Shown piece by piece: positions 8,061 through 17,085 of a stretch of DNA of 64,000 nucleotides. Numbering within the stretch: the first letter of the stretch is position 1; every line of letters begins with the position of its first letter. A program made the translations under genes and the position numbers. Origin of the DNA: CAVVNN01 sp963838035 (GTDB taxonomy: Bacteria; Actinomycetota; Thermoleophilia; Solirubrobacterales; 70-9). Where the stretch lies: NCBI GenBank assembly GCA_963838035.1, contig CAWIPM010000003.1, forward strand, positions 222,001 through 286,000. The letters are read 5' to 3'. The notes beneath the pieces are model-generated. The model saw only the letters and a program-made list of their open reading frames with translations, was not told where the DNA came from and ran no database searches.

Positions 8061-11000
8061 CAGTGATTACCTCCCGGATAGGCCTTGGCGGCTCGTCGGG
8101 ACCGGCCGGCAGGAGCCGCCCTCCCTGAGCGCTTGCCGGTGTGGCGATGGAACTTGCGATGGTGATGCTTGTGGCTGTGGTGATGCCGGCGCTTGCGCAC
8201 GCAGCGCACCTGGCCGTGGCGCTTGACCCGCACCCGGCCCTTGCCGCATTCCAGGTGGTGCGCGGAGTTGCCGCCGGTGACGATGACTTCGGATCCGAAG
8301 GGCGGCGTGACCGGTTCGGGCGCGTGTGAGGCCCGGCACGCTTCCGGACTCCCGCAGGGCGACGGCTCGATCGGCGTCGGGAAGCCCCCGTCGACGCGGG
8401 CGTCATAGATGTCACCGACCCCATCGGTATCTGCCGGGATCACGTTGCGCAGCGTCTGGAACGTGATGTCCTGCCCGGAGGAGCTGATCACCGCCGTGGT
8501 CGATCCGTGAGGTGAGACGCCGTCGGAGATCAGCTGGATGCAGCCGCCGGCTTCTTCGCAGGTGCCGTGGCCGTCTTCCTCCCACTCATAGACATCGCAG
8601 CCCGTGCCTTCATTGCCGCCGCTGCATTCCGGTTTGGCGCCGGCGTTGGTGTCGTGGGAGACGAGTGGCGCCGCCGTCATGAAGATCACCCGCGACCCGT
8701 CGGCCGAGATCGACCGCCCGGCGTTTTCATTCAGCGAGCCGCCGATGAAACCGCCCTCTTCGCTGATCTCCGCAGGGTAGGCATTGTCGTTGCCGTTCCC
8801 ATCGTTGCCGCGGTGACCGACCGATAGGCGGATCAGCTGGCCGGTCTGGAAGTCATAGCGATAGAGGTCGACCGCATTGTCGGTGTCACCCGGGGTCAGC
8901 CTCGCCCAGCTCTCGAAGATCAGGTACCTGCCATCCGGCGTGAACTTGGCGTACTGCGTGTGATCGCCCGGCTTCAGCCACAGTTCATCGTCGGTTTCCG
9001 AATTGACGAAACCAGTGGAAAGGTAACGACTGAGGTTGGCAGGGCACTGGGAATCGTGCTTGGCGAAGCTGGGCAGGATTTCGTAGGTATTGTCGCCGCG
9101 AGACCCGTTCCGTTCCGTGCCCGACAGTTCCGGCCCCGAGCACAGCTCGGCGACGAACTTCGTTTCGCCCGTGTTCGCGTCATGGATGTAGAGGTTGTTC
9201 GCGCCTTTCACCGCAGACTCATGCGCCGAGTTTTCGCCGGTGGTGAGCACGTTTCCGGACTCAAACGCAGCGTGGGAGCCATCGGCAGAGACCTTGACCA
9301 CGCCCTGGTTGACGTTGTTGTTGACACCCTCTTGCCCGACGTCGGCTCCCGCTCCCGGCGTCGCATCGGTTGCGTCTCCCTTCGAGGCCTGGGTCAGATC
9401 GGTCAGCTGTCCCCCTTCCAGCCTCGCCACGTAGAGGTCGTTCGTCGTGTCGGTGTCTGAGCTGACCAGCGGCTGCGTCGTCGTGAACCAGATCAGCGAG
9501 CCGTCTTCGGACGTACCGTCAATATACGGCGGCGCAAGCGCCCCCGTGTGGCAGGGTGCTGACGGTTCGCAGAAGCTCGCAGAGGGGACGTTGAGCTGGA
9601 TCGGAGAACCGCCTTCGATCCTCGCGAAGAGCCCGATCGGGTTGGGGAAGCCCGGTCCACATTTCGCCCCGGCCGATACTTCGATCGGCGCCGTGTAGAA
9701 GAGGTGGGAGCCATCGGTCGAGACGGTTCTGCCGTCCAGCACGTTCGTCGATTCGACAGGATTGACCTTGCCGATCGAACATCGATCATTGGTAAGGCCG
9801 AGCGGCACCTCGGCGACGAGCTGCATCGTCGGGCTGGCTCCGCCGGCTCCCGAGATTTCATAGATCCGTGTCGGCTGGAAGTAGCTATCTTCATCGGGAC
9901 GGGGATCGCCGGCGAGGTCCTTGGCGGATGTGGTGAGGAAGAGCGTGGAGAGGTCATTGGATGCCTGGGTTATCCCCGCGAAGCGATACACCTGCCGCGC
10001 CGGCGCGCCTTCTTCGGCGAGGCTGATCGTCGGCGTTGCATGGACCGTGGTCGTCCCGTTCTCATAGGCCATCGAGTAAAAGGCCGAGCTCTTCGCGTAG
10101 GACGCTTCTTCGACATTCAGACCCGAGGACTCGAGGAGCAGCCATTTGTCGAGTTCCGGCGAGTAGTTCAGGTTGGGGTCGATCAGCGGCTGGGTCGGGG
10201 GCGGCAGCGGTCGCCTCACCTGCGCCTGCGTCACCCAACCTTCATTCGTGCGGTGGCTGAGATAGGGGACTGCCAGCTGGTTCCCCGTGGCCCCCGCAAA
10301 GACGCCGCTGGAGTAGTAGATCACCCGACCGCCCCCCTGCGCGAGACCGAGCGTGGGGAAGGCCTCACCGCCCTGCTTGTCGCGCTCCGTCGTCTGCTCG
10401 TAGGCCCGGCAGTCCGGGAGCTTCAGGGAGTTGTTTTCTTCTCGCAGATTCGTGTTCGGACAGCTTTCCCGTTCATGTTCTTCGGCCTCCGAGAGTTCCG
10501 TGGTGAAGGTCTGATCGGCGCTTTCGCCAAGGCCGTATCCGTTTTCCCCGACGAACTGGTAGTGGTAGGTCGTGTTCGGCTTCAGGCCGGTGAACGTCAC
10601 CGCGACGGGTTCGAACTGGTTGCCGATCGGCAGCGATCCCGTTTCTTCTCCCCCGGAGTAGCTGGTGGATTCCCCGTAGCGAATCGCGTAGGTGCTCGCT
10701 GAGCCGTTCGGGTTCAGTTCGGCTTTGATCGTGACGAGTTCGGGCCCGACCGTCTCCGTGGTCAGATTTCGGAACGCCACCGGGGTCAGCGTTTCGAACT
10801 CCGCGCTTTCGATGGTCGTGCCTTCTGAGTTTTCCGCCTTCACCCTGAAGTCATAGGCCGTGCCGGGGCTCAGACCCGAGATCGCCGCCTGGACGGGGTC
10901 GTCCTCGTTGACGAGACCGAGGTCTTCAGTCGGTGTGCTTGCCGTGTGTGGGCTGCTGAAGCCGCCTTCTGTTTCGAAGGAATGGCGATCCACGTATTCG

Positions 11001-11122
11001 AATCGGAAGTGGGTGTCATAGCCACGCGGATTGACGACTCCGTGAAGAGTCGCCGTCGTCGGCTCGATGTCTTTCACTTCGAGTTCGCTCACCGAGGGCG
11101 GGCCGTTGGTCGGAATCGGCAC
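8060..11122 (-). CDS. A2, C-terminal part: Fn3-like repeats plus PD40/TolB-like propeller
   Basis: A 1020-residue open stretch that is the C-terminal part of a longer gene starting at 13211. The frame continues upstream of this GTG to about 11215 (residues IAVGNASNDLYATTSAPEG), so the listed start is only where the intact stretch is conveniently taken to begin. Two Fn3-like modules come first (TATLHGVVNPRGYDTHF; VTIKAELNPNG). They are followed by the family hallmark LREENNSLKLPDCRAYEQ and a series of PD40-like blades (SADGSHAAFESG, TPDGRYLIFES, SADGSRVIFMTAAPLVSHDT). The end has a Cys pair in CGKGRVRVKRHGQVRCVRK and a long His/Lys/Arg tail. Translationally coupled to A1. Confidence 0.8.
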   Translation of the reverse strand: MPIPTNGPPSVSELEVKDIEPTTATLHGVVNPRGYDTHFRFEYVDRHSFETEGGFSSPHTASTPTEDLGLVNEDDPVQAAISGLSPGTAYDFRVKAENSEGTTIESAEFETLTPVAFRNLTTETVGPELVTIKAELNPNGSASTYAIRYGESTSYSGGEETGSLPIGNQFEPVAVTFTGLKPNTTYHYQFVGENGYGLGESADQTFTTELSEAEEHERESCPNTNLREENNSLKLPDCRAYEQTTERDKQGGEAFPTLGLAQGGGRVIYYSSGVFAGATGNQLAVPYLSHRTNEGWVTQAQVRRPLPPPTQPLIDPNLNYSPELDKWLLLESSGLNVEEASYAKSSAFYSMAYENGTTTVHATPTISLAEEGAPARQVYRFAGITQASNDLSTLFLTTSAKDLAGDPRPDEDSYFQPTRIYEISGAGGASPTMQLVAEVPLGLTNDRCSIGKVNPVESTNVLDGRTVSTDGSHLFYTAPIEVSAGAKCGPGFPNPIGLFARIEGGSPIQLNVPSASFCEPSAPCHTGALAPPYIDGTSEDGSLIWFTTTQPLVSSDTDTTNDLYVARLEGGQLTDLTQASKGDATDATPGAGADVGQEGVNNNVNQGVVKVSADGSHAAFESGNVLTTGENSAHESAVKGANNLYIHDANTGETKFVAELCSGPELSGTERNGSRGDNTYEILPSFAKHDSQCPANLSRYLSTGFVNSETDDELWLKPGDHTQYAKFTPDGRYLIFESWARLTPGDTDNAVDLYRYDFQTGQLIRLSVGHRGNDGNGNDNAYPAEISEEGGFIGGSLNENAGRSISADGSRVIFMTAAPLVSHDTNAGAKPECSGGNEGTGCDVYEWEEDGHGTCEEAGGCIQLISDGVSPHGSTTAVISSSGQDITFQTLRNVIPADTDGVGDIYDARVDGGFPTPIEPSPCGSPEACRASHAPEPVTPPFGSEVIVTGGNSAHHLECGKGRVRVKRHGQVRCVRKRRHHHSHKHHHRKFHRHTGKRSGRAAPAGRSRRAAKAYPGGNH

Positions 11123-12092
11123 GACGGCGACGTGATTGCCTTCCGGGGCGCTGGTCGTGGCGTATAGATCGTTGCTGGCGTTGCCGACGGCGATGCCACC
11201 GACTCCGCACGTGCGGAAAGTCGTTACTGAACTGCGTCACCTGGTCTGATGCGAAGACGGCAAACAGCGTTCCCGCTGGATCGAACGCCTTGAACCTGAA
11301 GTCCTTGCCGATGTTCCCATTGAGGTCGCTGACGTAGAGGTTGCCGCTTGCGTCGAGCGCTATGTGGGTGGGTTCGCCCGATCCATCGAGCGTCTGCAGA
11401 ACTTCGTTTCCAGGGCCGAGCTCGACCAGTTTGGCGGCGCCCCTTCGCAAGTCGTTTCAACCGTCGCGTTGGTGGCGGTCATCTGGGTGACGTCTTGCTC
11501 TGCCAAGCGCAGCTTCGAACGCCACGTGCTGAGCGTTTGCTGTATTCCTGGACAATCACGTTGCCGGCCCCAATTGTCGGCAGCGCTTCAATGCGCCGGC
11601 CTTATGGTGGCTGACAGGCGTTGAATGCCAATGCGGAGATGTGGTCTGTCCTTCAAAGGTCAGGGTGAACGTGCCGCTTGACGGCGGAACCACCTTCTGT
11701 CGCTCGTTGACAGCCCTTGCGTTGGCATAGAGCGTCGCCGGCGGGAGTCACCGCTACGGACCTGATGAAGGCAGCTTCCGGCATCGTAAGTTCGCCGATG
11801 AAAGAACCGTCGGGTTCGAAGTGTTGGATTCTGCCGATAGTCGCCGACGTAGACTGTGCCGTCGGGTCCGACTGTGATGGAGCTATTTTCGTCGCCGCTC
11901 CACGACTGTGCAGCTTCCCCTGTGGGCGATTGGTAGAAGCGACCGCCAGCCGTGCCGGGGACTCCCGCGCCGCACACGTCTCCACCTGCTATATCGGAGG
12001 CGGTGCAGATGTCGGTGCCGGTCGTCTTATCGACTTCGCCGCCGAACATGAGCAGAAATTCGCCTTCGGACGTGAATTTCTCGACCCTGAAG
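11123..12092 (-). pseudogene. A2, middle part with several frameshifts (NHL repeats)
   Basis: Recognisable pieces of the NHL-repeat domain are scattered over the three minus-strand frames. FRVEKFTSEGEFLLMFGGEV and DKTTGTDICTASDIAGG lie near 11950-12080, RIQHFEPDGSFIGELTMPE near 11780-11840, and GEPTHIALDASGNLYVSDLNG near 11320-11385. Compared with the intact paralog B2 (19772-22330), at least six shifts are needed (near 12095, 11845, 11730, between 11450 and 11650, and near 11215). Either A2 is a pseudogene or the assembly is wrong here. In both cases A2 once joined the segments on each side into one protein. Confidence 0.7.
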
Positions 12093-13211
12093 TTACGTCT
12101 GGTCGACGACGTAGACATCCCCGTATGACGAAGAGCTGGAATCGTTATCGATCGCCAGCGCGTCCGGCCACCGAAGCTGCCCAGGAATCTCTGCTTCGGA
12201 TTCGTCACCATATGCACAGACTGTCGTGCAGGTCTCGACGGCTTCCGTACCTTGCTCTGTGTTCGAAACGGTTGCCGTACCACCGGACAGCGCCGGGGAG
12301 CCCGCTTCCGAGACGAGCCGCGCCACGTTGGTGTCGGGATAGCGGGTGCCGCCGAATTCGATCGTGTATGGGCCGCCAGGCACACCTGCTTCACCGCCGG
12401 GCGTGGCGGAGGTGACCGAGACGCCGCCGGCTCCGATGTTGGTCAGCGCTTCCAGAGCCGCCTGGACTTCTCCGGCGCTCGCGTTGTAGGGGATGTTGGC
12501 CGTGGTTTTGGTCGTGCTCGAGGGCTTCGGAGACGTGAACTTGAGGGTGAAGTTCCCGCCTGTGGCCGTGACGACGACTTTTTGGATCTCGTTGGTGGGA
12601 ACGTTGCCCGGACCCGCGGCCACGGTCAGCGCAACCCCGGTCCCGGATGCTTCGGCGGCGTTCGAGAGCCGCAGTTCGTCGGCCGGCAGCCCTTCCGTCC
12701 CTTCTTCTCCGCCGACTCCGATGATCGTCGTGTTGGCGGGAATGCCGGGCCCGGTGATGATCTCCCCCCGCAGAAACGCACCGCTGGTGGCGACGACATT
12801 TCCGATCGTGTTCCCCCCGACCGCGACGTTGCCGGTGCCCGACGCCGCCCCTGGGACGACCCCCACGCCAAAGCCGCGGACGAAGGATCCGTCGGAGTGG
12901 TACTCATCGGTCCTGTGGGTAAGGAGCGTGTAGATGTCGCCGCTCTGTTCGCTCACCGCAACCCCGGTATCGGATCCGATGCCGATGCGCGCGTCCGCCA
13001 GAGCTGAACCGGCCCAAAGGAGGCCGACGCCGATGCAGAGCGCGAGCACGGCGCAGATGCGAGCAGCGAGGCGAGTTCGTATCTGCGCAGGCGCACCGCT
13101 CCTCGCAGAGCCATCGGACACACCAGGAGCGGCGATGGCACTGCGAATCGAGCCGAGGCGGCCACCCTGTCCTAAATTCGATGCCGCAATGGATGCCTTC
13201 GCGTCTCTCAT
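12093..13211 (-). CDS. A2, N-terminal part: signal peptide and first NHL/beta repeats
   Basis: The start was placed at MRDAKASIAAS because unit B begins with the same sequence (MRDARASS) and a purine-rich AAAGGAAAGGG lies just upstream. A long positively charged N-region precedes the signal core (ARICAVLALCIGVGLLWAGS), then mature ADARIGIGSDTG. It contains the FVRGFGVGVVPGAASGTG motif and one copy of the GPGIPANTTI...LRLSNAAEASGTG repeat found in all '2' genes. The first NHL blade is SSSSSYGDVYVVDQ. The frame stops at 12093, one base out of register with the continuing coding sequence. Confidence 0.75.
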   Translation of the reverse strand: MRDAKASIAASNLGQGGRLGSIRSAIAAPGVSDGSARSGAPAQIRTRLAARICAVLALCIGVGLLWAGSALADARIGIGSDTGVAVSEQSGDIYTLLTHRTDEYHSDGSFVRGFGVGVVPGAASGTGNVAVGGNTIGNVVATSGAFLRGEIITGPGIPANTTIIGVGGEEGTEGLPADELRLSNAAEASGTGVALTVAAGPGNVPTNEIQKVVVTATGGNFTLKFTSPKPSSTTKTTANIPYNASAGEVQAALEALTNIGAGGVSVTSATPGGEAGVPGGPYTIEFGGTRYPDTNVARLVSEAGSPALSGGTATVSNTEQGTEAVETCTTVCAYGDESEAEIPGQLRWPDALAIDNDSSSSSYGDVYVVDQT

Positions 13212-13445
13212 TTGCGGGTCCCTTTCCTTTGCGGGCCCAGCTCTGCCTTGGCCATCAGACTGCCGGCTGCCGTCTGCCATTCCAATGCGACTGCTCTCCT
13301 CTGTCCCTGTGCCCGCCTTGTCCCTACCCTGACCCCTGCACCTCCTGGGATCCCCTGATCGGGCTCGGTCGGCCGATTCCCTTTCCGCCTTTTGAAACGA
13401 TGCCGCTTCCCAAGGTTGCGGTCATCGATCTCGAAAGCAGGCGCT
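13212..13445 (-). promoter_or_regulatory. Conserved 5' leader of unit A
   Basis: No gene is seen here. Between the promoter and the A2 start, about 230 nt are colinear with the unit B leader (22331-22662). Shared blocks on the minus strand include TTGGGAAGCGGC, AAAAGGCGGA, TGCAGGGGTCAGGG, GGGACAGAGGAGAGCAGTC and CTGATGGCCAA. The conservation of non-coding sequence suggests a structured or regulatory 5' UTR. I could not match it to a known riboswitch class. Confidence 0.5.
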
Positions 13446-13474
13446 ATCAGAACATAAACGCACCGCGCTGTCAA
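13446..13474 (-). promoter_or_regulatory. Sigma70-like promoter of unit A
   Basis: On the minus strand TTGACA (13474-13469) is separated by 17 nt from TCTGAT (13451-13446). The spacer ends in TATGT. The same arrangement precedes unit B (22663-22691) and unit D (44003-44031). Predicted, not shown experimentally. Confidence 0.6.
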
Positions 13475-13540
13475 GCACACTGGTGGGCGCGGCGCCGAAA
13501 ATGGCTTGCGAACAGGGTCTTGGCGCCTTACAACCCTCGG

Positions 13541-16500
13541 CTAGACCGGGTTAGCGGCGTACCTCGCGTCCCTCATGATTGCGCAGTTAGATCGGCTACA
13601 CGGAGTTGGCCGCGTACCGCGAAGGGAGCGAGCGAGCCGGCGCAGATTCGCCGCAGCAAAGCGACCCACTGGGAGGCTCCGGCCTGAATTCAACGCCGTT
13701 TGTGCCTGCGGTGGTGGTGGCTGGTGCCGCTTGCAGGTGTTGCCGACCCGCGGTTCGAATTCCGTGGACTTGCCGTTCTGGCCGCTGAAGAGGGCGGTCG
13801 CCTTCAGTTCGGCATGCTTGCCACAGAGGTTTTCCTGGTTGACCACGAGCCCCTTCTTGCCGCCCTGCATCTGCAGGACGAACTTGGAGACCGGGGCGTC
13901 GGGGACGGCTTCGAAGCTGGTGCGCAGGCGTTCGTGGACGGCGTCGACGCGGCCGGCCAAGACGACCTGGATCTGGCCGTTCAGGTCGGCAACGAGATCG
14001 GGCAGTTTGTGGCTCGAGGAGCGCAGGTAGACCGGGCCTTCCAGGGGCTGGTCGAGCAGCGGGCTGAAGGCCCTGGCCTGCCCGTAGACCGATTTCGCCG
14101 GGCAGGCGTTGGCGGCGAACTGCACTTTGGTGCAGATCGTGCCGATGTGGCCCTGGTCGAGCAGCTCGGAGTGCGGCAGGGTGACCTGGGCGGCGGCGAT
14201 GTTGGCATCGCCTGGGGGCATCTTCAAGACCGCGGTGAGGGCGGGGTGCTTGGTGCGCTTGGTGCCTCCCTTGAGCTGCAGGGAGAGCTTCGGCTTGAAG
14301 GCCAGCGCCGGGCAGCCGCCGACCTGGAAGCGCTGTGAGAGCGGGGCGGCAACGTTCAGGATCGACAGCGCCGAGCCGGTGAAGAACGATTCCTCGCAGC
14401 TGGTCGGGTTGAGGGTGAAGTCGGGCTTGGAGAGCTTCAGGGTGATCGAGCGCACGTCGAGCGGGATCCCTTCGAGGATCGTCGGGATCGGGTCTGAGAC
14501 GGCGTGGATCTGGGTCGTTTCGGGGTCGACGTGAAGGGCGGCTCGGACGACCACCGTGCCGAGGTCAAAGGGCCCGGCCACGGCGGGGGTGATGATCGCC
14601 AGGGAGAGCGGGGCGCCCTTGTAGGGGCCGGCGAGGTAGGCACGCCCGTGCACGTAGAGCGGGGTCGGCCCGGCGCCGGCGCCGACATCGACCGTGCCGA
14701 CTTCAGATCCCGTGGGGCATGACGGGCTGGCCTGCTCTTCGGCGCCGCCTCCTTCATGTTCGCGGGATTTGGCTTGGGCTATCCCGGCGTCCGAGCAGTA
14801 GGAGGTCCCGGCGAGGCGGCCGACCAGGCCCTTGGGCAGGGTGGTGTCGACCTTGGTCACTTCCTGCGTGCCGTCATCGCGGACCAGCTTCAGTGCGAAG
14901 GGCGAGTAGATCCCCGCCTGCGAGCTTTCGGTGCCGGCGTGAAAGCGCGGGGAGTTGGGCAGGTCGGTTTCGCTGTAGGGGCATTCGCCGCCGGTCGGGC
15001 CATGTTCGGTTTCGAATTCGGCGCTCGGCGTCGCCGGCGGGCCCGATTCCGGCGCCGAGAAGGGGGTCAGTTCGCTGGTCGTTTCATAGGCGCCGCAGAC
15101 GGCCGGGGTGCGCAGAGCCCCGCGGGCGCCGCCGAAGACGTTGAGCTTCAGGTCTTCGAAGGGCAGCTGCGGGTTTTCCAGGAACTTTGCCGTGATCTGG
15201 CCGGTCGCCGGGTCGGTTTCGAACTTACCGGCGAGCTTGATCAGTACTCCCTGACCTTCAAAGGACATGTAGCCGGCCAGCAAGCTCCCCGCGGGGTTCT
15301 GCCGGGGTGTGGCGAGATAGAGAAAGCCAAGCAGAGGTTCGTGCAGCAGCGGGGTGTTGACTTCAACCGAACCGAGCTCGGATGAGTTGGGACAGCTCGC
15401 TGGGGCATCACTGTGCAGACCTATCTGGGCTTCGCTGCAGGTACCCAGCCCGTCGCCCGAGGCAGGATTGATGCTCAGCCCCTTAGGGAACCTCACTGCC
15501 GCTTCTTTCAGCTCCGGCGTGGCAACGCCTTCGGGATCTTCGTGTTGCGGAACATGTAGGTGGAACTCGAACCCCGATGGTGCGTCAGCCAGATTGGTAG
15601 TGGGCCCGGCTTCAATCGTTGGTTGGAAGCTGAGTACATTGCACCGTTCTACAGCAGACACTTCGTCCGTGCGCTTCGTATATTCGCCAGGGACCTGCCA
15701 GGAGTCGTAACGTCCCACTATCGGAAGTGGATTCCCTGAACATTCTGTCGGCATGGTGAGATAGGGCATTTCTTCAACTTCGGCCGACCCCCCACCGCTA
15801 CCTACACCTTCTTCGCCTTCACATTGGCGTTCTAGTTCTACAACCGACTGGAATGTCGCCCCCACATGCTGGCATTCCTTGCCGCGCAACGCATCATGTC
15901 CTGGATCAGCCGGAACGCCCCAGAAGGTCGTCTTTATCCGACTCACATTCGCCTCTCCCGCGACATTGACGGCCGTGGCGCCATAATCGCCGCCCGTTCG
16001 GATCTGCGTAGTCACCAGAATGAACGGAGCGCCGCCGATCAATATGCCGAACTCGGCCGGAAATGCATGTTCGGGCTGCAGGTTTAGAATCGGAGAGATG
16101 ATCCTGCATCCTCCCTCGGTCCAGCCGAAGAATCGGATGCAGGCGTCTCCGATTGCAACTTTGGGGCGAGCACATTCCTCAGAGAAATAATCGGCCAGCG
16201 TGCAGTGCGGAACAGCCTGCGGGTTCGCAACCAGGCCGGGCGGAAGATCGACCGCGATATCCCTCGGATCGCGCATTGGCACGGTGCCCGAACTCGCATA
16301 ACCGCTAAGTTCGGCGGTAGAGTATGTCTCGAAGTTAAATTCGGTGGACAGCTCGTAGGGATGTCCCCCCGCTTGGATGTACGGTTCACCGCCCGAGCTG
16401 GTGATTGACGCGTCAAAATGCAGGGTACCGAATGGTGGTTCGGCGTTGGCCGTGTTGACACCACTGGTTTCGACGGGGGGCAAACCGCCTCCTGAGATCT

Positions 16501-17032
16501 TAGCCACGTCTTCCAGGGTCCCTTCGACCCCCGGAGGAACAGTCACTGCGACGACCATGACGAGTCTCTGGCCCGGGCTCAAGCTCTGAGGGACGAACGA
16601 TTTGAAGGGTCCTTCAGGGTACACGCATCGGTTGATGGTGGGGCACATTTCGTACTGACTGAGGTCGAATTCGCCCAATCCGAGATTATCGAATTGGGAC
16701 CGTTCTATCGTCGTCCCGACGGGCGGAACGTCTTCGACGACAATCGGTTCGGATTCGCTCGTTGGTTCTTCGCCGACGTTTTCTGCTTCGATTTTGTAAG
16801 AAGCGACGTATTCCGAACCCGGAAGAATATAGTCGGCGTTGGGGGTAACCGTAACCTTCCAGGCCGGGCCGGCCGAGCCAGAGGCAAGCGCCGGCGTCGT
16901 CGCGATGCCGAGCGAGACAATTATCGCGACAATACTGAGCGGAAACAGTGCTGATGGACGCCGAAGGGGGGCGCGGTCCGCCGCATCACCGAAATCACGA
17001 AGCCTTGAGAATCTACGGATACGCCGGGTCAT
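13541..17032 (-). CDS. B1: giant exported surface protein, unit B (second gene)
   Basis: Encodes about 1163 residues. I prefer the ATG at 17032 (MTRRIRRFSRLRD) because AAGGAGAG lies about eight bases upstream; an in-frame GTG at 17089 overlaps the B2 stop (GTGA) and is the alternative. The signal peptide core is LFPLSIVAIIVSLGIATTPA, then the DUF11-like VTPNADYILPGSEY. It shares the LPPGLVANPQAVPHC, WGVPAD and FGGARGALRTPAVCG blocks and the near-identical C-terminal block with A1. The last ~55 residues (from PPPPQAQTALNSG) look like read-through in the wrong frame. Shifting one base near 13730 gives a basic tail HHHRRHKRR and a stop near 13686, as in the paralogs. Confidence 0.85.
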   Translation of the reverse strand: MTRRIRRFSRLRDFGDAADRAPLRRPSALFPLSIVAIIVSLGIATTPALASGSAGPAWKVTVTPNADYILPGSEYVASYKIEAENVGEEPTSESEPIVVEDVPPVGTTIERSQFDNLGLGEFDLSQYEMCPTINRCVYPEGPFKSFVPQSLSPGQRLVMVVAVTVPPGVEGTLEDVAKISGGGLPPVETSGVNTANAEPPFGTLHFDASITSSGGEPYIQAGGHPYELSTEFNFETYSTAELSGYASSGTVPMRDPRDIAVDLPPGLVANPQAVPHCTLADYFSEECARPKVAIGDACIRFFGWTEGGCRIISPILNLQPEHAFPAEFGILIGGAPFILVTTQIRTGGDYGATAVNVAGEANVSRIKTTFWGVPADPGHDALRGKECQHVGATFQSVVELERQCEGEEGVGSGGGSAEVEEMPYLTMPTECSGNPLPIVGRYDSWQVPGEYTKRTDEVSAVERCNVLSFQPTIEAGPTTNLADAPSGFEFHLHVPQHEDPEGVATPELKEAAVRFPKGLSINPASGDGLGTCSEAQIGLHSDAPASCPNSSELGSVEVNTPLLHEPLLGFLYLATPRQNPAGSLLAGYMSFEGQGVLIKLAGKFETDPATGQITAKFLENPQLPFEDLKLNVFGGARGALRTPAVCGAYETTSELTPFSAPESGPPATPSAEFETEHGPTGGECPYSETDLPNSPRFHAGTESSQAGIYSPFALKLVRDDGTQEVTKVDTTLPKGLVGRLAGTSYCSDAGIAQAKSREHEGGGAEEQASPSCPTGSEVGTVDVGAGAGPTPLYVHGRAYLAGPYKGAPLSLAIITPAVAGPFDLGTVVVRAALHVDPETTQIHAVSDPIPTILEGIPLDVRSITLKLSKPDFTLNPTSCEESFFTGSALSILNVAAPLSQRFQVGGCPALAFKPKLSLQLKGGTKRTKHPALTAVLKMPPGDANIAAAQVTLPHSELLDQGHIGTICTKVQFAANACPAKSVYGQARAFSPLLDQPLEGPVYLRSSSHKLPDLVADLNGQIQVVLAGRVDAVHERLRTSFEAVPDAPVSKFVLQMQGGKKGLVVNQENLCGKHAELKATALFSGQNGKSTEFEPRVGNTCKRHQPPPPQAQTALNSGRSLPVGRFAAANLRRLARSLRGTRPTPCSRSNCAIMRDARYAANPV

Positions 17033-17085
17033 ATCGATACTCTCCTTGTGCCCATCTGAATGGCCTGTATGGATGCTTCGGCGAA

